NCBI GenBank assembly: GCA_050011315.1
Contig: JBEKJI010000001.1
Span: 124,001 to 188,000 of the forward strand
Direction of reading: 5' to 3'
Origin: Fen-549 sp050011315
GTDB taxonomy: Bacteria; Actinomycetota; Thermoleophilia; Gaiellales; Gaiellaceae
Length of the DNA stretch: 64,000 bases
Of the stretch, positions 52,482-61,393 are shown piece by piece (position 1 is the first letter of the stretch; the number at the start of each line of letters is the position of its first letter). Below the pieces are notes generated by a model. That model was given only the letters and a program-made list of their open reading frames with translations, was not told where the DNA came from and searched no databases. The position numbers and the translations under genes were made by a program.

Positions 52482-52973
52482 TCAGGCGCCCGCGACAAGC
52501 GCCTCCAGCCGCCGGCGGAGCCGCTCGACATTGCTGCGGCGGCCGCTGAAGAGCTGGCAGCGAAAGCGCACGTCGAGACCGCTGCGACGGACGACGTCGA
52601 GCATGAAGGCGTCGCAGGTGAGAAGCCGACAGCGCGGCAGCGCGAGCGCCAGCGTACGCAGGTCGAGGCTATCGCTCGAGCGGCCGAGACGCTCGGGGAA
52701 GTCGCGCGCCAGTATCGCCGTCAGGCGCCGCTCGAAGGAACGCTCGCGTGCCCCCGGCTGCGGAAGCGTGAGCCCGCCCGAGAGCTCGTGCAGGAGCTCG
52801 AGCAGCGGCAGGTCCGGCCGCCTGGCCGACTCGAGCCGGTGCGCCTCCGACTCGGGGACGCCGATCGCCCAGCAAGTCACCGCTTTCCGCAGTACCGGCT
52901 CAAGCTCGTCGAAGGCCGGCTTCTTCTTGACGATGCCGCTCAGGTAGTTCTGGTCGAGATAAAGAAGTTCCAT
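52482..52973 (-). CDS. PIN-like domain protein
   Basis: 163 residues from ATG 52973. The N-terminal strand ELLYLDQNYLSGIVKKK carries an early Asp as in PIN-fold nucleases, and a later RCRLLTCDAFMLDVV matches the second acidic strand. The middle is helical. No antitoxin-like small gene is adjacent, so a toxin-antitoxin role is unsupported. The tail is Arg-rich. Confidence 0.6.
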   Translation of the reverse strand: MELLYLDQNYLSGIVKKKPAFDELEPVLRKAVTCWAIGVPESEAHRLESARRPDLPLLELLHELSGGLTLPQPGARERSFERRLTAILARDFPERLGRSSDSLDLRTLALALPRCRLLTCDAFMLDVVRRSGLDVRFRCQLFSGRRSNVERLRRRLEALVAGA

Positions 52974-53224
52974 CTCGCACCCTCGAACGGTAGCTCCGAT
53001 CGGCCGGGCGCGACCGGCCTCTCGCAGCCAGCTGACGCCGGCGGCGGCACACGGCTCGAATTCGTTAGTTTCATCGACCAAGTGCTGCTCGTTAGCCTGG
53101 CGGGGCACGTTGCACAAGGAAATCCGTTCCATGCGCGGGCCCGCTCACAGGCGTGGAAGCCCTCCGGCTAGAGTCAGGCCGCGTTAGCGCTTCACCAGGA
53201 CGCGCTAAGCGGCTCGAGTAAGGG

Positions 53225-53938
53225 TCACTTTCCGGCAGCCTTGGCTAGTGCGCTCCCGGTGGCAGCGGCTCCGATGGACGCCCCGCCCATCGTCCCGAGC
53301 AACTTCCACCAATCGCTGTGCAGCGACCAGTGAGACGAGAAGCTCTCTACGCCGATCCCGATTACGGCGGCGGCGGCCGCGCCGACGATGACCACGCCCC
53401 AGATGGGAGGACGAAAGGCGTACCAGACCCTCCATCCTTTCTTGCCTGTCCTGAAGCTCTGCGCGCCGAAAACCGCGAGCCCTACGAACAGGCCGATCAC
53501 GCCGATCCCAAACACCGCCCAGGCCGAGCTGTGCTTATCGATCGTCAGGGTGAGAGTGCTCGTTCGGATGAGCTCGCTGCCGATAACCAACTTGACCGCG
53601 GTCGTACCGGCGGGAATCTCGTCCCTCTTGGCTTCCAGGTGGAGAAAGGCGACGCCGTCTCTGCCACCGCTGAACGTCGCCGTCAACGCGTCACGGTTAT
53701 CAAGTCCCTGAACCCAGACCCCTAGATCGCTCACCCGGAGATCGCACTGGGTTACCCGGTATTCGATGTCCCAGCTTCGATGCTCGTTAACGTTGAGCCC
53801 GGTCGGAATCTCTTTCGGCGTGACGATCGCGCGCGTCTCGGAACTGCACGGGTGCAAGCTACCGGTAGCGGCATCGGCAGGAGCGCCCGCTAGAGCGGCG
53901 ATTCCAGCGGCTAGAGCGATGAGTGGCGTCCTGCGCAT
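53225..53938 (-). CDS. secreted/membrane protein with three C-terminal helices
   Basis: 237 residues from ATG 53938. After a signal peptide, an extracytoplasmic beta-domain with two Cys (HPCSSE, TQCDLR) and WVQGLDNRDALTATFSGG extends to about residue 125. Membrane segments follow at FGIGVIGLFVGLAVFGA, WGVVIVGAAAAAVIGIG and a Gly/Ala-rich TMGGASIGAAATG. Family not recognised. Confidence 0.65.
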   Translation of the reverse strand: MRRTPLIALAAGIAALAGAPADAATGSLHPCSSETRAIVTPKEIPTGLNVNEHRSWDIEYRVTQCDLRVSDLGVWVQGLDNRDALTATFSGGRDGVAFLHLEAKRDEIPAGTTAVKLVIGSELIRTSTLTLTIDKHSSAWAVFGIGVIGLFVGLAVFGAQSFRTGKKGWRVWYAFRPPIWGVVIVGAAAAAVIGIGVESFSSHWSLHSDWWKLLGTMGGASIGAAATGSALAKAAGK

Positions 53939-54085
53939 TGGGACGACCTTCGCGGCGGCATTTACAGACCGGTCGAGTATCCTCCCGGTTATGGCAATTG
54001 TCAAGGCGCTTTCAAGGCGGTGTCTTGCTGCGCAGAGACGAGACGATCGCCGCTATTTCCGCTCGTTAAAAAAGGGGTGAGCAGG

Positions 54086-55060
54086 ATGCAGATCTCCGTC
54101 GGTACGTTCAACCTCAACAACCTCTTCTCGCGCTTCGACTTCGAGGCCGATCTCTCGGCGGCCGACGCCGCGACGGGCCAGATCGAGGAGCGAACAACCT
54201 TCTCCTTCAGCGACCCGAGCGGGTTCAAGCTCCGCACTTACCAGGGCAAGCTGGTCAAGGGTAAGCCGGCCGCCGAGCGTAAGCTGATCGCGGAGCGGAT
54301 AAAGCGCATGGACCTCGACGTACTGGCGGTGCAGGAGGTCGAGGACATCGACACCCTGCGCCAGTTCGCTTCCGACGACCTCGGCGGGCTCTACCCGCAC
54401 GTGGTTCTGGTCGAGGGCAACGACCGCAGTCGCCTGATCGACATCGGACTACTGTCGAAGCTGCCGATCGGCGCGATCACGTCCTGGCAACAGGTACCCG
54501 ATCCGCTCAATCCCGGAGAGCCGATTTTCTCGCGCGACCTGCTTCAGGTCGAGATCCTGAGCCCCGATCGGAGCGAGCGGCTCTTCACCGTGTTCAACAA
54601 CCACCTGAAGAGCCACTTCGTCCCCTTCAACACGCCCGACCCGAGCGCCGAGGAGAAAGACTCGAACGAGCGCCGGAAGCGCCAGTGCGAAGCCGCCGCG
54701 ACGATAATCGCCGTGCAGATGCGGCCGGATAGCCGTTTCGTCGTGACCGGCGACATGAACGACGGGCCCGAATCGCCCTACGTCGCGCCGCTGGCCGATA
54801 GCCCGAGTCTCAAGCTGACGCTCGGCCTCATCGACGCCCAGGAGACACGCCCCACTCCGTGTGACCCGCCGCCGCCCTCTCCCGCCTGGACAGAGCGCTT
54901 CAAGCCGTCGGGGCAGCCGGCCGTCTACACGCTGATGGACCAGATCTGGCTCAGTCCGGCGCTGGCGCCGAAAAAGAGCGGTGCCTTCATCGAGCGTCGC
55001 TCCAAGCTGGGAGGCGACGGAAGCGACCACGACCCGAGCTGGGTCACGCTGGAGCTCTAG
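54086..55060 (+). CDS. endonuclease/exonuclease/phosphatase-family protein
   Basis: 324 residues from ATG 54086. EEP-fold motifs in order: GTFNLNNLF, VQEVED with the metal Glu, NNHLKSH, GDMNDGPES and GSDHDPSWV with the catalytic His-Asp. It could be a nuclease or a phosphodiesterase; no signal peptide is seen. Followed by the EamA gene. Confidence 0.85.
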   Translation: MQISVGTFNLNNLFSRFDFEADLSAADAATGQIEERTTFSFSDPSGFKLRTYQGKLVKGKPAAERKLIAERIKRMDLDVLAVQEVEDIDTLRQFASDDLGGLYPHVVLVEGNDRSRLIDIGLLSKLPIGAITSWQQVPDPLNPGEPIFSRDLLQVEILSPDRSERLFTVFNNHLKSHFVPFNTPDPSAEEKDSNERRKRQCEAAATIIAVQMRPDSRFVVTGDMNDGPESPYVAPLADSPSLKLTLGLIDAQETRPTPCDPPPPSPAWTERFKPSGQPAVYTLMDQIWLSPALAPKKSGAFIERRSKLGGDGSDHDPSWVTLEL

Positions 55061-55113
55061 CCGAGCACGGGTTCCGCTCCCGAGCGAATGAGCCGGCCGG
55101 ATAGAGTCGGGCC

Positions 55114-55962
55114 GTGTTTGCGATTCTCGGTGGGCTTGCTGCGGCCGCGTTCTGGACGGTGACGACGCTCTGCTCGTCGCGCGCGAGCCGGATGATCGGC
55201 CCGTTTTCGGTGCTCGCCTGGGTGATGATCGTCGGCCTCGCCGTCACAGCCCCCGCCGCTGCGAGCGAAGGCATCCCCGCAAACCTCGATCGTTCGATCG
55301 TGGCCTGGCTCGTGCTCTCGGGCGTGTGCAACGTCGGCGGGCTTCTGTTCGCGTACGAGGCGCTTCGCCTGGGCAAGGTCGGCGTCGCCTCTCCGATCGT
55401 CTCGACTGAAGGAGCGATCGCCGCGGTGATCGCCGTGATTGCCGGCGAGGCGCTGGGCCTGCCGCGGGGCGCAGCGCTGGCGCTGGTCGTGATCGGCATC
55501 GTCGCCGTGGCGGCCGGCTCCGGGGGCGAGGAGGCGCCGGGCCACCACGACGTCGAGGCGGTTGTGTTCGCAGGCGCCGCGGCACTCTCCTTCGGCATGG
55601 GCATGTATGCGACCGGGCACGTGAGCGTCGACGTGCCTCTCGTCTGGGCCGTGCTGCCGCCGCGGGTCGTGGGCGTGGTGGCGGTGGCGATCCCGCTCGT
55701 ACTCAGTAAGCGGATCCGCCTGACCCGCCGCGCAGCGCCGCTCGTCGCCGCTTCCGGGCTCGCCGAGGTCGGCGGCTACTTCGCCTTCGCGTTCGGCTCC
55801 CGGCACGGGATAGCCGTCACCGCCGTGCTCGGATCACAGTTCGCGGTGCTCTCGGCGCTGGCCGCGTTCCTGCTCTTTGGCGAGAAGCTGGGGCGGCTTC
55901 GGACCCTGGGCGTGGTCGTGACCGCGGTTGGGGTCGCGGTGCTGAGCGCGTTGCAGGCTTAG
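55114..55962 (+). CDS. EamA/DMT-family transporter
   Basis: 282 residues from GTG with about ten membrane segments in two EamA repeats. Examples are VASPIVSTEGAIAAVIAVIAGEAL closing repeat 1 and TAVLGSQFAVLSALAAFLLFGEKLG in repeat 2. Drug/metabolite exporter superfamily; substrate unknown. Its 3' half is duplicated at 56581-57047. Confidence 0.85.
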   Translation: MFAILGGLAAAAFWTVTTLCSSRASRMIGPFSVLAWVMIVGLAVTAPAAASEGIPANLDRSIVAWLVLSGVCNVGGLLFAYEALRLGKVGVASPIVSTEGAIAAVIAVIAGEALGLPRGAALALVVIGIVAVAAGSGGEEAPGHHDVEAVVFAGAAALSFGMGMYATGHVSVDVPLVWAVLPPRVVGVVAVAIPLVLSKRIRLTRRAAPLVAASGLAEVGGYFAFAFGSRHGIAVTAVLGSQFAVLSALAAFLLFGEKLGRLRTLGVVVTAVGVAVLSALQA

Positions 55963-56033
55963 CGTTTGATGGTATTAGACCGAGATCAGTTCGCACCGAT
56001 CGCCTCGGCCTTATCGATGCGGTGGACCCCTAC

Positions 56034-56516
56034 CTAAATATCCGCGAGCTGCTCATCCAACTGCTTAAGTAACCACTTCGCATGTTCGGCCGGATCAACC
56101 AGTGCCCAGATCTTGAGCACACGCCCCGAACCCGCAATCAAGAAGGTGGAACGCGTAGCCTTATTGTCCATACCCCAGGTGCCGTATTTATCGCAAACTA
56201 CGTGTTCAGGGTCAGAGAGTAGTGTGAACGGCAGCTCGTAGCACTCTTTAAAAGCTCGATGTGACGTAACATCGTCCGAGCTTACTCCCAGCACTACCAC
56301 GTCACGCTTGACGAATTCCCGCCAAGCATCGCGGATATCAACGGCTTCTGTCGTACAGCCTGGTGTGTTGTCCATCGGGTAGAAATACAGGGCAACCGTT
56401 TTACCACGATAGTCGGAGAGCTTGACCTGGCGCCCATCGTCGGCCGTCAGCTCGAAATCAGGCGCAATATCGCCCTCTTTTATACTGATTGTTGGTTTTG
56501 TATTAGCTTCAGTCAT
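56034..56516 (-). CDS. bcp: peroxiredoxin of the BCP/PrxQ type
   Basis: 160 residues from ATG 56516. Peroxidatic Cys lies in MDNTPGCTTEA with the upstream YFYPM. The resolving Cys five residues on, as in E. coli BCP, is absent; KECYELPF may supply one. APDFELTADDGRQVKLSDYRGK is the usual start. The gene and its upstream flank are visibly poorer in GC than the neighbours. It sits between the intact and truncated EamA copies, which suggests acquisition by transfer. Confidence 0.9.
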   Translation of the reverse strand: MTEANTKPTISIKEGDIAPDFELTADDGRQVKLSDYRGKTVALYFYPMDNTPGCTTEAVDIRDAWREFVKRDVVVLGVSSDDVTSHRAFKECYELPFTLLSDPEHVVCDKYGTWGMDNKATRSTFLIAGSGRVLKIWALVDPAEHAKWLLKQLDEQLADI

Positions 56517-56580
56517 ATTTAAGTCATTGACTGAAAGCTCGAAAAATAAACCCGTCAGGAGAATCTTCATCGAGGATCCC

Positions 56581-57047
56581 GGCATCGTTGCCGTGGCGGC
56601 CGGCTCCACCGGTGAGGACGGCCCGGGATCAACGACACCGAAGCGGCTCTGTTCGCAAGCGCCGCGGCGCTCTTCTTCGGCCTCGGCCTGTATGCGACCG
56701 GGCAGTTGAGCGCGAATGTGCCTCTCGTCTGGGCCGTGCTGCCGCCGCGGGTCGTGGGTGTCGTGGCGGCGGCGATCCCACTCGTACTCAGCAAGCGGAT
56801 CCGCCTGACCCACCGCGCAGCAACGCTCGTCGTCGCTTCCGGGCTCGCCGAGGTCGGCGGCTACTTCGCCTTCGCGTTCGGCTCCCGGCACGGGATAGCC
56901 GTCACCGCCGTGCTCGGATCACAGTTCGCGGTGCTCTCGGCGCCGGCCGCGTTCCTGCTCTTCGGCGAGAAGCTGGGGCGGCTTCGGACCCTGGGCGTGG
57001 TCGTGACCGCGGTTGGGGTCGCGGTGCTGAGCGCGTTGCAGGCCTGA
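56581..57047 (+). pseudogene. truncated, frameshifted duplicate of the EamA gene
   Basis: From GGCATCGT at 56581 to the stop at 57047 the sequence follows 55495-55962 closely, becoming nearly identical over the last 300 bases. The start of homology is offset by 1086 bases and the end by 1085, so one base is missing, and reading frame is lost around 56630. The first 380 or so bases of the gene are absent and the peroxiredoxin gene stands in their place. Confidence 0.88.
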
Positions 57048-57060
57048 CGGCTACTCGAAC

Positions 57061-57855
57061 TCAGCTCACGACCTTGAGCCAACCGCCGTCGACGTAGTAG
57101 GCGCTGCCGACGCAGTAGCTCGCCCGCTCCGAGCAGAGAAAGACGAAGAACTCGGCCATCTCCTCGGGGGTCGCGAAACGTCCGATCGGTGCGTTCTCCC
57201 GGGCGATCGCCTCAAGGTACTGCTCGGGGGTCTTGCCGGTACCCTCGGTCTCGAGCCCGGCCGTCTTGTACCAGTCCGGCGTCAGCACCAGCCCCGGATT
57301 GATGCAGTTGACGCGGATGCCCTCGCCGATCAGCTCGTTCGCCATGCACTTGGAAAGCATCATCAGGGCGGCCTTGGTGACGTTGTAGATCGGCTCGTAG
57401 CCGAGCGGCTGCTTGGCGCAGATGGAGGCGTTATGCAGGATGACGCCGCCGCCGCGCCTCCGCATCGAGGGAACGAGCCCACGGGCGAGCCGGACGGCGG
57501 CCATGACGAAGAGATCCCAGTAGTACTGCCACTCGTTGTCGGGCGCGGCCATGATCGTCTCGTGGCTGCCGACGCCGGCGTTCGAGACGAGGATGTCGGC
57601 GCCGCCGAAGACCCGCTCCACCTCCGCCGCCAGGCGCTCGATCTCGGCGGGCTTCGTCACGTCCACGTTCATGCCGACAGCCCGGACGCCCAGGCTCCGC
57701 TCGATTTCCTCGGCAACGCCCCGGATCCGCTCCTCGTCGCGCGCGCAGAGAAGCAGATGCACGCCCTCCCTGGCCAGGCCCTCCGCGACGGCCAGTCCGA
57801 TGCCCTGCGTGGCGCCGGTCACCACGGCCACCTTGTCCTTCAATCCCAGATCCAC
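57061..57855 (-). CDS. short-chain dehydrogenase/reductase
   Basis: 264 residues. GTG 57855 is preferred for AGGAGG seven bases upstream. TGATQGIG cofactor loop, SNAGVG, Ser in NASICAKQP and YNVTKAA, ending VDGGWLKVV. The NPGLVLTPDW segment precedes a flexible substrate lid. It is 69 bases downstream of the alcohol dehydrogenase gene on the same strand, so joint oxidation of a sugar or polyol is likely (inference). Confidence 0.87.
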   Translation of the reverse strand: MDLGLKDKVAVVTGATQGIGLAVAEGLAREGVHLLLCARDEERIRGVAEEIERSLGVRAVGMNVDVTKPAEIERLAAEVERVFGGADILVSNAGVGSHETIMAAPDNEWQYYWDLFVMAAVRLARGLVPSMRRRGGGVILHNASICAKQPLGYEPIYNVTKAALMMLSKCMANELIGEGIRVNCINPGLVLTPDWYKTAGLETEGTGKTPEQYLEAIARENAPIGRFATPEEMAEFFVFLCSERASYCVGSAYYVDGGWLKVVS

Positions 57856-57924
57856 GTCCGAGCCTCCTCGTTCTAGCTGTCTCGAATCACGGCGCGCCAC
57901 CGAGCGCGGCCAGTCACGATCATC

Positions 57925-59001
57925 TCACCGAGGAACCAGCATCGTCTTCAGGTTGCCGCCGCGCGCGGCCTCCATCGCGGCCGGGAACTCCGCGAGGGGG
58001 TAGCGCTCGCTGATCAGGCTCTTCACGTCGACTTTCCCTTCGGCGACGGCTTCGATCGCCCGCGGATAGCAGCACGGGCCCAGGTGGCTGCCGCGCAGGT
58101 CGAGCTCCTTCTCATCGCCGATGATCGACCAGTTCAGCGTCACGGGATCGGATATCACACTGAAGGCCACCACGGTGCCGAGGCATCTCGTCATCTCGAG
58201 CGCCGGGGGAACCGCGAGCGCATTGCCGCTCATCTCGACGTAGACGTCGCAACCGTAACCGCCGGTCAGCTCCTTGACGCGCTCGGAGGCGTTCTCCTCG
58301 AGGGCGTTGACGAGGGTATCGGCGCCCAGCTTGCACGCCAGCTCGAGGCGGTAGGGCTTGGTGTCGAGCGCGACGAGGAGGCCCGGCTTGAAGCTCCTGG
58401 CCACCTGCAGCGCGCAGAGCCCGATGTTCCCGACTCCGCCGATAACCACCGAGTCGCCCGGCTTGATGCCGGCGCGATCGACCGCATGGATCGCGCAGGC
58501 GAGCGGCTCGATGTAGGCGCCCTCCTCCAGCGAGAGGCGCCGGTCGAGCTTGTGGACGCGCGATTTGGCCGGGAAGATCATGTACTCGGCCCAGGCGCCC
58601 TCGCCGCGACCGCGCTTGAAACCGAAGATGTTCGCCGGCTGGCACATCCAGTACTGGTCGGCCTTGCAGAAGCGGCACTCGCCGCAGGGAATGATCTGCT
58701 CGGCGGTCACGCGATCGCCGAGCGCGACCTGGTGCTTCTCGCCGGCACCGTCTCCGAGCTCGGCGACCGTTCCCGCGAACTCGTGCCCGGGAATGACGGG
58801 AGCCTCAGTGAAGCCGCTCTTCCCGTCTTCCCCCCAGGAACCGATCCCGCCCGTGTAGCAGATGATGTCGCTGGCGCAGATGCCGGACGCGCCGACCTCG
58901 ACCAGAATCTCACCCGGCCCGGGCCGAGGACGATCGACCTCCTGCACCCGGTAGTCGTGGGGCGCGTGGCAGACGACAGCCAGCATCTTCTCCGTGCTCA
59001 T
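57925..59001 (-). CDS. zinc-dependent MDR dehydrogenase, polyol-dehydrogenase-like
   Basis: 358 residues. Catalytic zinc ligands are in GASGICASD, GHEFAGTV and the later Glu (YIEPLACAIHAV). The structural zinc loop CGECRFCKADQYWMC is nearly complete. The NAD-binding motif is VIGGVGNIG. The VCHAPHDYRVQEV start and SDIICY segment resemble erythritol/threitol dehydrogenases. First gene of a two-gene operon with the SDR. Confidence 0.87.
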   Translation of the reverse strand: MSTEKMLAVVCHAPHDYRVQEVDRPRPGPGEILVEVGASGICASDIICYTGGIGSWGEDGKSGFTEAPVIPGHEFAGTVAELGDGAGEKHQVALGDRVTAEQIIPCGECRFCKADQYWMCQPANIFGFKRGRGEGAWAEYMIFPAKSRVHKLDRRLSLEEGAYIEPLACAIHAVDRAGIKPGDSVVIGGVGNIGLCALQVARSFKPGLLVALDTKPYRLELACKLGADTLVNALEENASERVKELTGGYGCDVYVEMSGNALAVPPALEMTRCLGTVVAFSVISDPVTLNWSIIGDEKELDLRGSHLGPCCYPRAIEAVAEGKVDVKSLISERYPLAEFPAAMEAARGGNLKTMLVPR

Positions 59002-59177
59002 CTCCCGATCTTTCGCTCCCGGCCGGCCAGGGGCGACAAGCGTATCGCCGAGAGCCGGCGGGCGCTCGACGATGCCGCTTCGGTAGTTCTGGCCGCCGTT
59101 ATTGCCACGGTGCTCTCCATCGGCTAGTCGAAGCCGATGAGTTCAGCCGCCGACTGCACCGCCTGACCGCTTGTGCT

Positions 59178-59909
59178 TCATGGGAACGGCGAGTCTTCCG
59201 TGACCTCGAGAACCCCGATTCCTCCCCACTGACCAAAGCCTCGATCGTTCTCGGGCTCGAGGTATTCGTGGTGGACGTATCGACTCTTGATCTCGTTCCA
59301 GAACCGGTCGACCGAACAGGCCGGCACCTGCGGGTGAGGAAGCACGTCATGGAAAGCGACAAGACCTCCCTCGCCGACGAGTTCGGCGTACATCTGAAAG
59401 TCGGCCTTCACACCCTCGTAGGTGTGGTCACCGTCGATAAAGAGGATGTCGATAGGACGGCCGGAGAGGATTCTCAGAAGCTTCTCCTTTGTCGACGCGT
59501 CATGGGAGTCGTAGCGGAGGAAATGGAGCGACTGTCCCTTCCTTGCGAAGCGGCGCATGCGCGGGATCGCGTCTTCGCTGTAACCGCCGCCGAAGTCTCC
59601 GCCAGGTAAATCGATACTCACGAGCAGGCCGCCTTCGGCCGCTACCTGGCAGAGGGCATACAAGGTGCCTCCCCGAGCCGTCCCGATCTCTATTACGACG
59701 CTCGGGGAGCGGGCCCTGAGCAGCCTCAGAAGCGAGGACAGCTCCGTCTTTTTCTGGTAGGCGCCTTGACGAATCGCCTCTCGGGCGATCTGCTTTGACG
59801 ACCGGAGTGCGAGCGGACCTCTCGCAACAGCATCGACGACCGGGCGCGTCAGAACAGGACCGAGCCGTCGCAGGAACGAGGGCGTAGGGACTGTCGGCTG
59901 CTCGATCAC
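59178..59909 (-). CDS. SAM-dependent methyltransferase (Methyltransf_24 / cephalosporin-hydroxylase-like fold)
   Basis: 243 residues from GTG. IEIGTARGGTLYALCQVA is motif I, IDLPGGDFGGGYS motif II, and ILFIDGDHTYEGVKADFQMY a signature of the class that modifies glycans or antibiotics. FHDVLPHPQVPACSVDRFW follows. No neighbouring glycan cluster is present, so the substrate is open. Confidence 0.8.
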   Translation of the reverse strand: MIEQPTVPTPSFLRRLGPVLTRPVVDAVARGPLALRSSKQIAREAIRQGAYQKKTELSSLLRLLRARSPSVVIEIGTARGGTLYALCQVAAEGGLLVSIDLPGGDFGGGYSEDAIPRMRRFARKGQSLHFLRYDSHDASTKEKLLRILSGRPIDILFIDGDHTYEGVKADFQMYAELVGEGGLVAFHDVLPHPQVPACSVDRFWNEIKSRYVHHEYLEPENDRGFGQWGGIGVLEVTEDSPFP

Positions 59910-60031
59910 CTAGACCAAAAGCATCATTGCGGCTGGCGCCTCTCGACGCGAGACCTCGAGCGGACCGGCCCATTATGGCGCAGGTCCCGCCGAGCCAGGT
60001 CTGAGCCTGCAGTGGCTTTTGGCCGGCCGCC

Positions 60032-60307
60032 TCAGCCCTTGATGATGTTGCGCACCGGGAAGACCTGCGGCTGGCCGGGATCGGCCCCGAGCGCCGCCAT
60101 GATCGGCATCAGCGTCGGCCCGAAGGCCTCGAACGACTCCTTGGAATCCCAGATGTCGAACACCTGGATCTGCCCGTCGGCCTCGAGGGCGACGTGATAG
60201 AGCCTGCCGGCCGGAGCTCCGGCGCCGGCCGCTTCGAGCCGGCTGATCGTTTCGTCGTACGTCGCCGGTGTGAACGAGCTGGGGGTGAAATAGAAACCGA
60301 GAGCCAT
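60032..60307 (-). CDS. small ABM-like (dimeric alpha/beta-barrel) protein
   Basis: 91 residues from ATG 60307, with GGAAAGGA about eight bases upstream. The pattern MALGFYFTPSSFTPATYDE, GRLYHVALEADGQIQVFDIWDSKESFEAFGPTLMPIM is that of antibiotic-biosynthesis-monooxygenase-like stress proteins. Activity unknown. Confidence 0.72.
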   Translation of the reverse strand: MALGFYFTPSSFTPATYDETISRLEAAGAGAPAGRLYHVALEADGQIQVFDIWDSKESFEAFGPTLMPIMAALGADPGQPQVFPVRNIIKG

Positions 60308-60406
60308 CTTTGCTGTCCTTTCCGCGTCCTTCCGATTAGTCCACGCACATGCTTTCCATTCGTGTCCTACTGAAACGTACGAAGTAGGCAGCACCGACTT
60401 GGGCGG

Positions 60407-60424
60407 GTGTTCAGGAATGTTCCC
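60407..60424 (+). repeat. TGTTCAGGAATGT motif, copy 1
   Basis: GTGTTCAGGAATGTTCCC, upstream of the small ABM-like gene. Related copies stand at 61202 and 61621. It may be the end of an eroded insertion element. Confidence 0.45.
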
Positions 60425-60473
60425 AGAGGGCTGTGTCTCCTGGCTAAGCGTGCCGAGACGTGTCGGGCGTTCG

Positions 60474-61079
60474 CTAGATGCCGAGCGCGGGCGGCTGCGG
60501 GGGTGGTGGCGGCAGCAGGAGGTAGCTTTCGACGATCGCGCCTGCGACGTCAATCACCTTGCGTCCGGTGTGTTGTGAGTGTGAGCGGACCATTTCGAAG
60601 GCCAGGTCCTTGTCGATCTTGTGGCGTTCCATCAGGATCCCTTTCGCCTGCTCGATCACAGCCCGGCGCGAGAACGCTCCCTGCAGGCTGTCGAACTCGC
60701 TGAAGCGCTGCAGGGTGATCTCGATCGCGCTCTGCAGCTCCTCAGAATCGGTGTCGACGATGTAGGCGAAGACGCCGCGCTTGGCCGCCTCGCGGACGTA
60801 GGCGGGATCCTTCTCGGAGAGGAGGGCGATGACCGGGCAGGCCGCCTCGTGGACGATCTCGTCGATCAGCTCGAGCGCGTGCTCGGAGGAGGGCCCGAGC
60901 GCGACCAGGGCGACATCGGGACGCTCCCTCGCCGTCGCCGCGCCGGCCTTCCTAATCTCGATCTCGCTGGCGATCACCTCGTGGCCGAGGCCGGCGACGA
61001 GGTGGGCGAGCAGCTCGAGCCGGTCCTGACGTTCGTCCGCAATCAGAACGCGCAGGTGTGCAGTCTTTTGCTCGGTTAT
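60474..61079 (-). CDS. ANTAR-domain regulator lacking a normal start codon
   Basis: Paralogue of the regulator at 40930. Receiver-like part LRVLIADERQDRLELLAHLVAGLGHEV, then ALELIDEIVHEAACPVIALLS, and an ANTAR domain RRAVIEQAKGILMERHKIDKDLAFEMVRSHSQ, ending in a Pro run. The frame is open to about 61200, but the codon aligned with the paralogue's ATG is ATA (61077-61079), and the first GTG (60977) lies inside the receiver. With ATA it is 201 residues. Use of AUA, loss of start by mutation, or a sequence error are all possible. Confidence 0.75.
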   Translation of the reverse strand: MTEQKTAHLRVLIADERQDRLELLAHLVAGLGHEVIASEIEIRKAGAATARERPDVALVALGPSSEHALELIDEIVHEAACPVIALLSEKDPAYVREAAKRGVFAYIVDTDSEELQSAIEITLQRFSEFDSLQGAFSRRAVIEQAKGILMERHKIDKDLAFEMVRSHSQHTGRKVIDVAGAIVESYLLLPPPPPQPPALGI

Positions 61080-61201
61080 CGGCTGGCCCTTCTCGACGGT
61101 CCACGCAAACGATAGCTCGTGGAGGCGGCGGGAGTTCGAACTCGCGCCCTCGGGCGTGCAGCCCGGACCCGGGTCAGGGAGTTCGAGCGCCGCGTGGGCC
61201 A

Positions 61202-61222
61202 GTGTTCAGAAATGTCCCCTGA
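61202..61222 (+). repeat. TGTTCAGAAATGT motif, copy 2
   Basis: GTGTTCAGAAATGTCCCCTGA, preceded by GGCCA. Similar to the copy at 61621 and in the same orientation, 419 bases apart. Confidence 0.5.
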
Positions 61223-61257
61223 CGGTTCTGGCCTGTACCACCTACTTGGGGTCGAGC

Positions 61258-61311
61258 CGGGGCGCGGAGTCGAACCTCCGGCGCGCTCGAACGCTTCCCC
61301 GCTACGCCCCG
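61258..61311 (-). other. tRNA-like remnant lacking an anticodon arm
   Basis: Minus strand: acceptor CGGGGCG pairs with CGCCCCG, T8-A9-G10-C11 are in place, and a T arm with GGTTCGACTCC is near the 3' end. Only about 54 bases lie between the acceptor arms and no anticodon arm fits. The 5' CGGGGCGTAGCG resembles tRNA-Pro. Probably a degraded tRNA or an attachment-site relic. Confidence 0.35.
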
Positions 61312-61393
61312 GCCTCCCAACACTGCCGCGTCGGAGAGCGAGTTACTAGGAGGGTTTGGCGATTTGATTGGCGAAACGGCGTAGACTCGCCCT

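Noticed and set aside
52482..53132. PIN-like gene with the in-frame extension as an antitoxin fusion
   Set aside because: The residues before ATG 52973 are not protein-like and no ribosome binding site supports the earlier start.
61110..61160. Second minus-strand tRNA around the GAGTTCGAACTC segment
   Set aside because: The T loop would have six bases, the T stem mismatches and no acceptor or anticodon arm can be built.
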